Assembly: GCF_028389875.1 (NCBI RefSeq)
Contig: NC_084667.1
Coordinates: forward strand, 57,080,570-57,144,569
Direction: 5' to 3'
Length of the DNA stretch: 64,000 nucleotides
From: Rhea pennata
Taxonomy: Eukaryota; Chordata; Aves; Rheiformes; Rheidae
The notes beneath the pieces are model-generated. The model did no database searches. It was not told the origin of the DNA and saw only the letters and a program-made list of their open reading frames with translations. Below, piece by piece: positions 10,291 through 23,519 of this stretch. The translations under genes were made by a program, and so were the position numbers. Within the stretch, counting starts at the first letter, position 1. Each line of letters opens with the position of its first letter.

Positions 10291-12484
10291 CACTGCAGAG
10301 GGCCATGCAGTGTTTTAGAGATGAACAGGCACAAGCCAGCAGCAGGTATACCACGGGAAGGGCTGCATGTAAGCAACAAGATACTAGGAGGGGAGTGGTG
10401 AATGCTTGGCCATTAGCTATAAAATTTTAATCTACTTTAGCTCAGATTGTGTGTGACTGTCCTTCAAAGCAACCCTATCTGACTTCTGGAAACAGCTCAG
10501 GAACTAATTTTTTTTCTCAGTATGATTATGCTGTAAATTAAATACAAGAAAAGTTATTTTATGGGAGAAACTTAAGTTTAATTCAGCTAAAGGTTCTGGA
10601 GCCTGAGTTCTGTTAGTGCTAACTAGCCAGATCCCAGCTTCCAGAGCAGAAGGCTAGGGAAAGGTTAGGTAGTGGGCCAGATTGCCATATCAGAAATGAG
10701 GCAGAAAGATGTGGCTGTGCAACACAGTACTGCAACACCTGGACCAAGAGAAAGAGGTCAGGAACCTCTTTCCAGGTCAGCCAGGAAGAATATAGCCAAG
10801 CATCAAAGTGTAAAAACTATAATGAGCTATTGCATAAATCTCATACAATAGCTCAAGTGTTTCTTGATTATAAATCCATTTAGTGGGATACCTGGCAGTC
10901 ACAAATACTTTTCAAAACTACTGCCTCTCAAATGATCACAACCATGCAGTGAAACACTCCTATAATCTTAATTAAACTTCAGGAAGTTGGAGCCTGGCAC
11001 AGTTCACTTTTTGCCTTGGAATGTGGCATTATGCCTAAGGTCAGTAATGACTGCACCTTGATCAGGCTAAGGTTGTATGTGCTATGTTCCTCTGCTAACA
11101 TTAGCAACCTGCTGTAAATGCGTTGTTCTTACTTTCTTCTCTTACCTCTGCAGGCCTCATGTAATTAAGATGCAATGAACTGAAGGTTGCATAGGGTCAC
11201 TTAATAGCTGTAGGAGCAGAGGCCCAAGATTTGGGAGTTGGGGGGGGGGAACGAGGTGGGGGACTTGGCAGACCAGGAGAAGCAATAACATCTCAGCTGA
11301 ATGCCAGCAGTTCACCTAGCGCTACCTGTTACAAACTGGTAAATCCACTCCTGACTATTTCGGCTCCGACCGCGCTAGTAAAGTAACAGGGCCAGAGATT
11401 AGCTGAGAACTGCTCTGCTACGAAGTTACTTGCTCAGGTCTGTGCAAGTTTGGGCTGGAGCCACACACCACTTCTCAGCACGATTCCTGGGCCCAGTTCA
11501 GGATCACCAGGAGTTGGAGACTGTACCCGGAGGTCACCCTTCTTGCCGGGAACAAGCGCTGAGCTGGATAAGCCAAGTTGCATCATCCTCGCCAGCCTGC
11601 AGGCCGGAGGGCAGGTCCTAGCACAGCCAGTGCTTGGGTTAGTCTGAGCCTACGGCTCTGCCGACCGCAGAGGTGTACAACACGGTGGTGCTCTGCAGCG
11701 CAGGGGCACTGCCAGAGCGTTTCCCCGTCCCAGACACCCATTTAGTTTGTCCGAAGGCACACTCGCTGTGCAGAAGGGTGCTCCACCGGGGCCGCGCGGT
11801 GCCTGCCTAGCACAGCTGCACCGTAAATCAAAAGGGCCGTTAGCCTCCCCTCCTGCCCATCATGTGGTTGTTTGTCCCTATCCACGTCTCACCTTCTTCC
11901 TCTTGCCAAAGCATTTGTGTGGTGGCAAAGCAAAGGGGAATCGAGGTTAATTTTTAAGCTAAAACAGTAAAGCTATATATAGCCCTCATGTTCTTTCAAC
12001 CCAGTCCCATTCACCGTGTGTTTACAAAACAAACAAACAAACAAACAACTTCTGCCAACATCATTGGTAGCAACAAGGACAAGTGCCCAAGGAGAAGACA
12101 GGATCGCAACTTTCTCCAGCAGCACCAACCTAAAGCACACATCAAAAGAGCCAAGTGACACTGCACATCTGCAAGCACCAGAAGTTTCAGCAACTTGAAA
12201 TTCCCACTTTGATGGAGAGAGCAGAGCAGGGGGGCTGTGGTGCTGCCCAGGCATAGGAAGTTAGGCCCGGGACCGAAATGCTAACAGGCAGGCCGAGAAA
12301 GCAGTGGCAGCAGGCGTTACCCCCAGTGTACACAGTAGTCTCTGCATGAGGCTAGGCTGTGACTCTACCATGTCACATCAGTGCCTGCATCACGGAGCAG
12401 CTGAGTAGGGGAACTTCAAGGGAGTAATGTACAATGAAGTATAAGGAAAAGTACAATAGTCAGAATGAGGAAGACAGCATAAAC
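10291..12484. other. Intergenic, EVL to DEGS2
   Basis: Mostly unique sequence. It contains a G run at about 11239, a GC-richer stretch at 11420-11830 with no convincing gene, and a short (CAAA)n run at about 12026-12047. The distal DEGS2 3' UTR may extend into its right end. Confidence 0.55.
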
Positions 12485-14663
12485 TTTATTATGGCTTTTA
12501 TATTAACCTGCTAAAATTGTCCAAGAAAACTGAGGAATAGCTTGCTAAGGGCACAGGAAGTTCATCGTGGAGACCCAGCAGTGCTGGAGCAAACAGAAAA
12601 AAGTAAAGCTCCCTGAAGTGAGCATTGATGCAAAGTTAATGGAGTTCCCCCACCAAAGCTTTCCTTGGGTCACCTGAAGAACCAGTGAAGTCTGACATGT
12701 CAACAGAAGTCCTGTTCTTCCTCTCTGTTTCCAGAAATCTAGCTCACAGAGCAAAACTGTATCTATAAATGAACCAGTATTCAGCCCCAGAGTCGCAAGG
12801 GATATTGCACCAAGCCTGGATATTTACCCTACTGTCAAAATCAGACAGAAGAGGAAAAAGAAATGGAGCAGGAGGAACCAGAAGAGCTGCAGGCCAGCTG
12901 TTCTGCCTGTCGTACCAGCCAAACTAGCAAAAGGACAGAAGATGGTACTAGCATGACAATTTGACTCACTGAGTTCAGGGCAGGAAGGACAGAGACTGTG
13001 TTTATTGAGGAAATCGTGCGTCCCAGCTCTAACAGAGCACTTAGCGGGACCAACAGGCACATGGAGTAATCCTCTTCTTTGCAGTATGAGTGGTTTTCCA
13101 GAAAAGAAAAAAAAATATTTATCAAAACTCACAGACAAATTAAGCTGCCACAGTATAAGAGGATCCTTCAGCCCCTCTTTTAACCACTTTCTAATGACAG
13201 AAATAGTGTCAGCTTTCCAAAGCGGAGGGGAGTTGTTAAACAGCATCTGAACTCCTCACTCCCAAGAATTGCTCAGTATATTCTACACAGAGCGTGCTTG
13301 GAGAGAAGGAGGGTGATTAAGGGTTTAAACAACCCGAATTGAGGACAGCCAGAAGCTGATGGTTGGAGAAGAGATGCAGGAAGATTTAACTATTCCAAAT
13401 GTTAAAAATGACAGATGAAGGTCAATGCCAATAGTGCAGAGTCAGACATTTGGGGAAAGAAACAACCCCAGCTGCATGTTCCAGGTACATCCCCCTAAGA
13501 CTACCAGCGAGGGTATTCATAGCTGCAGAGTATCATGTGCTTCCCAAACGTCGAGTCAGTGCTCCTCCGACCAGGGAGCAAAAAAGTTGCAACTATTCTG
13601 AAAGCAATTAGGAACAAACATCCATAATGTATCTATGTCTGCAGTGGCACATGACTCCTATTCAGGAAGAGAGGGAGAATGAGTATAGAGAGAAAAGAAA
13701 GCATACAGAGAAGAATAGAGAGAAACAAATAAAAATACAGAGAAAAGCAAGAAAGATGATCAGAAATATTAACACTTTTTTTTTGCAGGCAGCAATTAAA
13801 ATTAGACTCTTTCCATCCTGAAAAGGGCTTCTGATGGTGAAAACTGTGAGGAACATGAAGGTATGAATACTGCTGAAAATATGACTAGGAAGGAACTACT
13901 CACAATTCCTCACAACCCAAGTTATGGTACCTCCAATTAACTGATCAGGCAGCATGCTGCAGACAAAAGTTTTTCTCCACATCACAGTTCAGCTGTGCCA
14001 ATAAGTTACGGTGACTATTGGATCCCAAGAATAGAACTGAATTCATGAAAGGTTTAGAAAAAGTCCTGGAATCAAAGAATAGGTTTTAAAATAATGACTA
14101 AAATGACATATTCTATTTCGTATACTGAATCTTAACTACCAGCCATTGTCAGAAGCAAGATACTGGATTAGACAAGATTTTGAGCTAAAAGTACCCTTGA
14201 GTTCTCACAGAAGGTATAACTTACTACTGCATGCCAGGCCTCCCTGCTTGCATGGTCCTACGCATGCAAAGTAGGTATATCTAAGCTGGTCTGAAGAGAA
14301 ACAGGCCCAAAAATACACACACACACAGAGCACTCTCCTTTGCAGACCAGGCCAAAACTCAGCGTTAGACACGCTTAGCCCTGGACAAGGAAGTTAATCT
14401 TAAATCTAGACCAGAGATTTGCATAAGCATAGCTCTCTCTAATCTAGTTTCTCAGTGTTACATAAACAAATAACCTTTTTTTAAAAGTATCAATATACTA
14501 AAATAGTGCTTGCAATTGTATCATGGTGACATTTCTTCGAGGGAGACATTGGGCCTGTAGAGATGCTATTTCAGCATACACACACACACCCTTCTACCAC
14601 GCAGAAAACTCAACTCATTCAAACAAACGAACAAAATGCAGTGCAGCAGCTGGAACTATTCTA
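12485..14663 (-). other. DEGS2: Probable DEGS2 3' UTR region
   Basis: Sequence downstream of the DEGS2 stop on the minus strand. Canonical AATAAA signals on that strand lie at 13006-13001 and 12490-12485, giving candidate UTRs of about 1.7 and 2.2 kb. Purine-rich low-complexity DNA occupies about 13670-13760 and short CA runs sit at about 14316 and 14578. The true end of the transcript cannot be decided from sequence alone. Confidence 0.45.
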
Positions 14664-14807
14664 TCAGCTTTGTTTTGCCAGTTTGCATAGTCTTTTAACC
14701 CTTGAATAAGGACCAATAGTGTCATCAAAAACAAATGACCAAAGAACTCGAATCCAGGACTGGTGGTATGGGAGGTTATCATAATATTCTGCTGCAATCT
14801 TCTTCAC
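14664..14807 (-). CDS. DEGS2: DEGS2 exon 3 (C-terminal 47 residues and stop)
   Basis: On the minus strand, a CAG acceptor (14810-14808) precedes GTGAAGAAGATTGCAGC; the exon translates as [20 protein letters not shown], then [27 protein letters not shown] and TGA at 14666-14664. This matches the end of DEGS family desaturases (human DEGS2 has VRKIAPEYYDHLPQHHSWVK). It enters in phase 0, exactly the phase in which exon 2 ends. The segment is the cytosolic tail after the third histidine box. It is easily missed because it is short and has no ATG in frame. Adding it gives 322 residues, against 323 in human DEGS2. Confidence 0.93.
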   Translation of the reverse strand: MKKIAAEYYDNLPYHQSWIRVLWSFVFDDTIGPYSRVKRLCKLAKQS

Positions 14808-16104
14808 CTGGAAGAGCAAGAGAGAGACAGAACAGGGTAGTTAGCTGTACAGTGTCAGGTGTGTTCAGCAGTCCCGTTCAGATCAGACAGCACCACCATA
14901 AGGTAAAGTTACCTGTTAGTGCACGTGAGCTTCTGAAGTTCAGCCAAACCAAGATATACTTAAGTACATTTGGATACTTCTAAGCAGAGTTCTGCAGTGA
15001 GTTTTGCTTCACAGTATTTGCAAGATGATGAATTTCTGCATTTGGATTAGTTAGAATCAAACTTTTCTCTCATTTGGGAAGTGGAGGAATCTCCACAATG
15101 AGATAAGTGACCTATTTTATAAATTGCCAAGGCTCCCACACACACTATTTAAATCACTGTTTTTCCACTAGCTGCTGAGGGCTTCAGGTGTAGGGGTTTG
15201 TGGCAAGTAGGAAAATACCAAAACCAGCCTTGAAAACAGGTGGGGTTTTTCCTCCTTTCTGCTACCAGGATGCACAGCTGAGAGGCAGGTTCCTCCACCA
15301 GACAGAGGAGATGGGAGGTGGGAGGGCTGCTCTTCTCAGTCCTGTGTTAAAAATGCCTAAGATTCATTATTAGATCATGAGTCTAATAAAATTTTATCCC
15401 TGTTAAAAACCCCAGGTTTTAAAACTGCTGCCATCACAGAAGCATTGCGTATTAATGGTGGTGGCAGCAGTGTTTTCAGTAGAAGCAAAGATTGAACCCA
15501 GAAGTCACAGAGGTTTCAAACCTGGCAGGTTAAGGAGACTATTAGGATTCCTGAGTTACCAGTCATCCCTGTTCCTACCTCCAGCTTGATACTCCGCTTT
15601 TTGAGCATACTTGATGACAGCAGCAGCAACAGAGTCTGTTAACTGCGGTACATTTGCACAAAATCTCCTCAGGCGTTGTTTTATGAGCGCTCCACCTCCT
15701 AGACAAACAACGTTCTCCCCAGGACGCTCCATCCGAGAGCCGTTTGTCTTGCGGGACAGCACGGCTTATCGCTTTAAAAACCCTGCAGAATTTTAGAGCC
15801 AGTACACCGAGCACAGTAGAGGTTTGCAGTGAAGGTCAAAAGAGTTGCATACAAATGGCCACCTGGGCGGAGGGGACGAGGCAGATCCCGAGGTTTGACG
15901 GGGTAACCTTAACACAGCATTTGGCCTGCTTGCGAAAAGGCAAGAATCGCAGCTGAAGTTAAACTGTAAGCCAATACTACCTGCTGCTAGCCACACCGCT
16001 AATGCAACTTGTAGAAGATACTTCCTGCGACAGAGCTGGTGTAATGTACACGGGGTTTAAGAGCTTTTACTCCTGTACCTGGGAACAAGGTCTCAGGTAG
16101 TGAC

Positions 16105-16120
16105 TGCGCCTTCTGGTGCA
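16105..16120 (-). promoter_or_regulatory. Candidate CTCF-like site
   Basis: The minus strand reads TGCACCAGAAGGCGCA, close to the CTCF core CCASYAGRKGGCRS with two mismatches, inside DEGS2 intron 2. Motif match only. Confidence 0.3.
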
Positions 16121-19100
16121 TGAGGTTAATTCAAAGCGACCCCAGGGAGGAAGTAGGAGAAAAATTAGCAGAGAGGCCGGTGTTTGCAATCTGTCTATGC
16201 CAGACACAGCAGTTTCGGCACCTTGAGCAAACCTGGGCGGCAGACTAGTCTGGGTATGGTGCTGAAGAGCTGAGGTGCGCACGACATGCGAGTTCAGAAA
16301 CTTGCACGTAAATTTACTTCATACAGTCATTCTGCAGTGGCATAACAGATTTAAAGGAGATGTCCCAAACACATCCCCAAAGGAGGCATTTATTATTTAA
16401 TAATTAAGATAAGCGATATACTCGGTACTGAATTTTGAAGATCACCCACACTGCATTTTGGAAGCAGGGGGCCTGGCCAAGATCAGCATGCTGCTTGCCA
16501 GCATCAAGTGGCTGAGGACTTGCTGGCCAGGTGTGTTGTTTTAGCAGCTCGCTGCAGAGCAGAGCAGCAGCTCTTTCTGAACGAGACTGTTGGTATGGAA
16601 AGCAAAGATTATGACCAGGGTCTTGTAAAGACTAGATAACCTGTGTCAGCTGCTATACAGTAAATCACACCTAAAGCAGCTGTTTGCTCCTGTCCTTGTT
16701 TTACTTTGTGCCCAGCAGCATGTTATACAGGAATTCAAGTGGCATTTGCACCTGACACAGCTTCCTGGCGCTCTGAGCAAGGAAACTGCATAAGATGTGC
16801 AGAAACAAGGGAGGGGAAAAAAATAAACCACAATGACATATTTTTGGCAAAGGAATGGGGAAGAGGAAAAATTTAATGGATGCAGTTAAAAGAAGGGTGA
16901 CATCTGAAAGGTTTTCTTATGAAATTCATGAGTAAGTTTGTTAAGTTTTTGTTTATTTCCATTGTATTATCAACACAGGAGGAAAAAAATTAAAAAGATA
17001 AAAGTGCTTTCTCCTTGACAATGGATGAATACAAAAGTTTCCTGGCAAAAACTACTTTATTGTTATTTGTTTCAGCACCTCTCTGTACAAACAAAATTAC
17101 CTCAAAGATATCAGAGAGTTGAGGGAACAGGGAGTCATTATTTTTAATGTAGATTCCCTCTTAAAATACAATATTAAACTACCTTTATTAAGAATGCTTT
17201 AGGCTGGATAAGCCAGCCTTCGTCTTGTATTCTGGGCACTGTACATAACCTGTGGGTGAGTTTGCAGGTAGCAGTTTTTGCAGCCAGTGTTACCGTCATC
17301 TCAAGGAAAGCAACATTATGACAAAGTACTCCTGGATCCTACTCCTGACTTCCCCCTCAAGGTCTCCATGTTGCGTTGGATATAGTCCATCTGCTTCAAC
17401 TCCTCCCTTCCTTCACAGTTCTTCCCACTGGGAATCTGGACTATCCATATACACAAAAATTGTGGGTCTTAACTCATTGCTGGATTTTGATTAGAAAATG
17501 TCACAGAGAGATAATGCAAGTATAAAGCCTGGTATTTTTAGGCTTTGCTGCAGGTAGGTCAAGGTGACAAGTAACAAATCACAACTTTTAGACTGAAACC
17601 TTGATGCTTATTTTGTGCTTCTATGGCATAGCAACAGGACTCTCATCCTACTAGGAGCCCCCCTCCCCCAGTATATTATCAGAAAGGCACAGAAGTTATA
17701 CACAATCTAAGCATTTGCTCACAGTTTTTATAGTAAATTTGTCCTGGGGTTATACAGGAACTAGAGATCTTTATGACAGGAAGCTGAAGGATAAAATTTA
17801 AAATGCTAGAAAGCCTACTATGGAAATTCCCTAAATTCTTCTTGATTTGGAGTGGGATGGGGTGGAAAAACACCCAAGCTGGCCTTCCTGGACATCATAG
17901 GGTTAATGAAATCTGCAATTCAAAAAGGGTACATCTACCATGTTTTCCAGTCTTGTCTGGCTAATAAATCTGGCTTCATACCTTGCTTTTTCATTTTCCC
18001 ACAAGCTTAATGAATAACCAGTTTGCCTCTGGTAACAGTCTAGTTTTTATTGTGGTTTGCAGGAAGAGTAGCACATTCCTCTTCATTCTCCCTTCCCCTT
18101 TCACCGTAAGTACATCCCATCCTTCAGATAACAAAGAATGGATCTTTTTACTCATTCAGTAAAGAACGTAATATTTTATGGTTATAAAGCTTCATGCAAA
18201 GACTAATCTAATGTGCTGCTAGTAGATTCCAGTCTACTGATACATTTTTAGAGCAGGCTCTTCACTCCAATGCTGAATTTCATGCTCTCTTGTGTAATCT
18301 CTCATTATACTCGTGGGACAAGTTCTGACCGCACACTCATTTCGCTCATCTATAATATCTAAAAGCACAACCTAATTAGTCTTGCTTCCGATCTGTCATA
18401 TTCCTAGGGTACAGGTCTTTTCAGTGGCAAACATATTACTTAGTACATACTGAATGAGCCATCTATAACAGAGGACAAAGCTGAATGTACCTTTCTGATA
18501 AGCAAGCGGAAGATCCATTACTTTCCAAGCTCAAGATCCAGTTATTTTCCAAGCCTATTTCTCCCATGGCCCCAATTATGCATAACTGAGTAAGGACCTT
18601 GTTTCCATTTTATGCTCACTAATATTTAGACAAAAAAGCAGTTGTACCTGAGAGGTCATCCATGTTAGACAAATTAACTATTAGAAATCTGAGTGCTGTA
18701 GCTTTAAGATCTGAAAATCTAAACTTTAATTCCTTTAAAGTGAAGGATTTGCTGGGAGGAGGGCAAGGGGCTGTTTCTACATCTACCTGTTATGAAGTTC
18801 ATACATCAGAACTGTACAGAGAAAATCTGTCCCCATACTTCCTTCCACCAAAGAGTTAGAGAATTTTTCTTCTTGATTTGTGGAGAAGAACAGCCTGCTG
18901 TTTTAATGGAGTAAGGACTTTCTACAGCAGCTGTTTTGCCAAGGGATTTCCTCTTCATAATAGATTGTCACTTGTAACTGATCATTTGTCAAAGACTCAG
19001 AGTTTTCCATATAGTTCTGTCCCACAACAATAATTGATGAGCCTTGTATCTCACATCTCCTCTACTCCAGTAGGGCAGGTCTCACCTGCCCCACAGCTTG

Positions 19101-19150
19101 AAACAAATGAAGGCAAGTCCTTGAAATTCAACGAAAACTTCATCCTCATC

Positions 19151-19166
19151 ACACAAGAGGGCAGAC
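19151..19166 (+). promoter_or_regulatory. Candidate CTCF-like site
   Basis: ACACAAGAGGGCAGAC carries the AGAGGGCAG half of the CTCF core; the left part fits less well. Located in DEGS2 intron 2. Motif match only. Confidence 0.3.
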
Positions 19167-20661
19167 ACTTTTAGCTGCCGCACTGCCTCAAGGAATTAGG
19201 CTAAACTATTTGTAATGTGGGCAGGGAAGAGCTTTTCAAGTCTCCTTCTGGCCTGGAGCAACAGTCCCAGCAAGTTCAACAAGTCATTCATTTCCTTTGT
19301 GTAAGATACAGTGCTAACCTCCTCCTCTTCTTGCATTTACATTTTAGTAATCTAAGTATCTAAGCATCTCTAACAAGTCTGAACATCTGAAACTAAAGCT
19401 CTGTCCATACACTTCCTAGATGAGTGATCAGCTCTATGAACGCTGGGAGCGCCTGACAGGAGACCTTCACACGTAAACGTTGGTTGCTTTATGGAGTGCT
19501 TTGTCTCCCACCAGTAATAGCCATGTTCTCCAGGACAGATCTCCAGCAGTAAACCAGGGTATGTTAAAACAGAATTGAAGGCTATATAGATGTTCCTGGT
19601 GCTCTTCTACACCACAAGATCTCTTCTTGCATTGAATCTCCTCTCAAACAATGTTTCTGTGATGAAGAACATAAACTCATTAAAGCAAGATTCCCAAACC
19701 TAGTTTGCCTGGATAGATTGCAATAAAGGAGGTATTCTGTGTTACACAGCAGTTGGGAGACCACAGTTCCTGAACTTCAGCCTCCTCAGCTCTAGGAGGA
19801 CTTCATGAGGAAGTTGCAGTAGTAGCTCCCAACTTTGCATCAGACCAGAGACAGAAGATGTTTCCTGTCTAGTGTGCCAGACGACTGGTGTGTAGGAGTA
19901 ATACTTCAAAGTCACTACCTCTAACACTGTGAGAATCGCTGTTAAAGAACTCCTTCCTGTATTAGAACTCAAAAGAGCAGCTATAAAACCATCCCCGGAC
20001 AGCTGGACTTTGCAAATTTGATTCCCACAACCAATAAAAAGTAAATATAAAGTGGCTTGATTTCCAAAGGAGGAAAGCCATAGAGTATTCTCAATGGCAG
20101 ACCAGACACCTTCAGCTTCTGTGGATAGAGCAGCAGAACTAAAACAGGTCATACACAGTGATGTTATTTTCCAGGGGTGCTATTTGTGTCAGGTTGGAAC
20201 ATGCCCCAGTAATCAAGTCATCTCAAAAAACAGAAGAACTATTGCTTGGTGCTATGTATATAGCTAACACATTGATCATCGGACAGATTTCAAGTAATGA
20301 TTGTCTCCTATCTTAGTTCAGATGGGCCTTTAAAATTTCAATGAACCCAATTTGGGGGTAGGGGAAAGAAATGGAAAAATTTAGACCATTGTTGCCTCCA
20401 ACAACAATCTTATGAAAGAGGTATTACTCAAGCTCCCCAAGACAACTAAATTCTCATTTCCTTCAAATAAACAAAATACTATAGCAGTTTGGCAGCCATT
20501 TCTCTCAATCTTCTGGTTAAAAAAAAAGAATCAAATCCAAAAAGCTTTTTTCTTTTTTAAGAATGGATCCATTGCTATGATTTAGAACGATTTCTCTGAA
20601 ATAGTTCAAAAGTTTTTATAAATACCCAATTCACTTTTGGGTGAATGGATGCTGTACTCAC

Positions 20662-21404
20662 CATTGGCAGCTTGCATCCAGGAATGCTGGGGAAGTCATG
20701 GTGCTCCATGTGGTAGCCTACATTAAAGGTGAGCCAGTTCAGAGGTCCATAATAAGAATATGTTTCATATCCTTTTAAGAACATGTAGTGTTCTGCTATA
20801 AAGTGCCCAGAAATGGGATGTAAACCCATGCAAAGAATTGTACCTGCTATTAAGTAAATAATAGGTTTGAGCCCCCAAAGGTAGTAGATTATGAGGTCTA
20901 CAGAAAACTGTACAATAGCATTAAAAATTTCCATCTGGGTTATTGCTTTGGGGTTCACATACAGTGGTCTCAGACTGTAGAACACAGGTTGGAGGAAGAG
21001 CCAAAGCAGCTTCCGAAGTGGCGTACAGAAGAACCAGCCTTCAAAGTCTGTGGGAATGTCGACGTCCAGGGTGTCCCCACCAAGATATCGATGATGGTCG
21101 ATGTGATATTTCTTAAAGGAGGCAGAGTAAGGAATTCCAACAGGCAAGTTGGCAAACACTGCAAACCATCGGTTCAGCTTGGCCTGCTTGTTCCCAAAGG
21201 CAACGTTGTGTGAAATATCATGGATGGCTAAGGTCAGTGAATGGTTGATGCATCCCCCAAAAGCATAAGCCCAGAAGAAAATCCATTTCCAGGATAAGTC
21301 TTTCACCAAGTAGCATGCTAGAAACTGCACAAAAACCATTCCAGATACAATCCACTTTAAATGTATATCTGGTCCCATCAGAGCCTTGATCTCTGGATAC
21401 TTGG
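20662..21404 (-). CDS. DEGS2: DEGS2 exon 2 (main catalytic exon)
   Basis: DEGS2 is an ER-membrane di-iron enzyme with sphingolipid delta-4 desaturase and C4-hydroxylase activity, converting dihydroceramide to ceramide or phytoceramide using cytochrome b5 electrons. The exon (743 nt, residues 28-275) starts [10 protein letters not shown] after an AG acceptor at 21406-21405 and ends LPM before donor GTGAGT at 20661. All three histidine boxes are intact: HDISH (89-93), HIDHH (128-132) and HMEHH (259-263), at the family positions. Hydrophobic segments such as [15 protein letters not shown] span the membrane. The open frame continues past the donor to 20575, but those 28 codons are intronic and unlike the family. 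DEGS2 rather than DEGS1 is chosen from residues and from EVL-DEGS2-YY1 synteny. Confidence 0.96.
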
Positions 21405-21899
21405 CTAAAGAGAAAAAAACACAGAAAAATTAATTAACTTTCATTTAGGCATACACAACCGTCGCTGGTGTACTCTAGTTTTACCACTCTGAGTCTGAGG
21501 CCCTAGTTTTATAAATGGCAGTTCCGGGGTTACCACAGGGAAGGTTTTACTGATGAACAGGCCCCAACTCCACTCCCATGTCATGTCCTGTTGAGATATC
21601 TATAGGCTGATCCTACTGGCTGCCAGGTGGCATTGCATACCTTCATGAAGATCAGTATTAGTCATTAGCCAACGACCACTCAAACTGTAAGAAGTGCCCT
21701 CTGTCAGGTTTTTGCTCTTCACCCCCCCCCCAGTCTAAATGTTATTTTCTACAGAAGGGATATAGCAACACTGCGTATAGATACTGCTTTCTTTGTAACC
21801 CTCTTCACACTTTCATTTCAGACATACTAGCAGGGGAAGAGGGCTGAACAACAGGCACCCCAAGTGTTTCTGTGTGGTTACATGACAACTCCAGCATTA

Positions 21900-21901
21900 A
21901 A

Positions 21902-21932
<31 letters not shown>

Positions 21933-21958
21933 TATATATATATATATATGTATGTATT
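21900..21958. repeat. (TA)n(CA)n(TA)n microsatellite
   Basis: Alternating TA dinucleotides, a short CA segment in the middle, then TA again and a terminal TGTATGTAT. A compound dinucleotide repeat in DEGS2 intron 1, likely length-polymorphic. Confidence 0.9.
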
Positions 21959-23406
21959 TGAGTATTCATCAGTGCCTACATCACACATCAGTCTTTGCAC
22001 AGAACACCAATGGTATTAGCAGGCAGTTAGAAAATATACAAGTTTTTCTATGTTCCCATTCATTAGCCTGTTCCTGAGGCACTCAACAGGAACAGGCACA
22101 AAAATCACACAGATAATCATGCTGCAGCTTCAATGCATTTTCACAAAAACTGTGCAGATGCTACATCAGAGAAATAAGGGTTAGGCTTACCAGACCTGAC
22201 CTACCACTCATGTCAGGACAGGACCACCTTGTTTTTGTTGGCTATTCACTTGTTCTTTTAAGGAAAAGGAAATACACAGAAGCACAGCTTATCTTCTGGG
22301 TGTATTTCCTTGCTTCAGGTCTCTTCTTTACAAACACACAATTCTCACTTCCACTTTTTACTCTCACATGAGTTTTCCCACATTTCTATGGACTCTACCT
22401 ACCTACAGATCTCCTTTTACTCATACTCTATATGCCTCAATTAATATAATTTACACAGATAAGGCTGGAGGACAAGTTGCTCAGTCTGGAGCCTGTAGTT
22501 ATACAGTGTACCCCTAGACGTTTGATAAGCCTGAACAGAAAAGTAAATGTCATCTGACGATCACACTATGGTGTGCACACAACTGCATTAAAAGCAGGTT
22601 ATGATTATTCGCATGCATGCAGCTGTAGATACTGTAAACATTAGAGACAATACACGTAACTGCACGTGACCTTGCAAGCAGTGGTACCGGCTGGTGCTGA
22701 GGGCAGGATGCAGAGTTTTTTACAGAAATGAGCCCCGAGAAGTTTACAGCAGTTGAGACAGATGCAGCATTGTTTAAGGAAGTGGGCTGCTGCAGTCATG
22801 CTCTGCAACTACACCAACAACTTTTGAGCTCGCTGGCCCAGTTCAGCCAAGCTTGGCAGGAGATAGAAACAATAAGGATTAAGTGTTGTGAAAGATGAGG
22901 AAAAAGGAGATACTCTCAGTTGCTCCTCTCGCAAGGCCAGCTGGGGAAAAAAATCACTGCTAGGAGCATTCAGGTGGGAGAGAGATTTTGTAAATGACAG
23001 AAAAGCTCTAGTAAACACCCACATATTTTTTAAAGTCAGTCAAACTTTTTAAAAAGCATCTCTAGCAAACATAGATTTCCTTGGTTTTGATGCTTCTGAA
23101 ATTACAGTTTTCACGTTAGAAATGCTAACATGCTAGAAATTGTTCTCTTACACCTAGACAAGCACCAAAGTTAAGTCCCAGGTATGGGATATCCACCCTA
23201 ACAGATAACTTGATACAATGACCTGGTTAGAAAATCTGTGGCAGAAACATCTTGTATGCAGGTTTGTTTCCTGCTTAGGGACATCCGTCTGAAAAGCAGT
23301 CATGCAGTCAGGAGAGGTAAGTTACTGCAATTACCAGACCAGCCACTGAAGAGATGCATAGCAACCAGACCTGTTCCTCAGTGTGGTCAAGTCCAAGTCA
23401 TTTCAC

Positions 23407-23519
23407 CCTCCCCCCCCCCCAACCCTCCCCCCAAAAAAAAAGAAGAAAAAGAAAAAGAAAGGAAAAGAAGAAAAAAAAGACAAAAAAAAAGACACACTTT
23501 TTTTTTTTTTTCCTTTTAA
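23407..23519. repeat. Low-complexity C-run, A/G-rich and T-run block
   Basis: A C-rich stretch is followed by about 75 bases of A and AAAG/AAAAG motifs and then a run of 14-15 T. The encoded lysine/arginine-rich peptides are an artefact of composition. Strand-asymmetric and likely unstable. Confidence 0.85.

Larger units (their letters stand above)
14808..20661 (-). other. DEGS2: DEGS2 intron 2
   Basis: Intron of 5.85 kb. Two CTCF-like motifs lie in it (16105-16120 and 19151-19166). An imperfect 24-bp tandem duplication sits at about 18510-18558 (two copies beginning AAGATCCA and ending TTTTCCAAGC or close to it). No transposon remnants or hidden exons were recognised. Confidence 0.75.
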
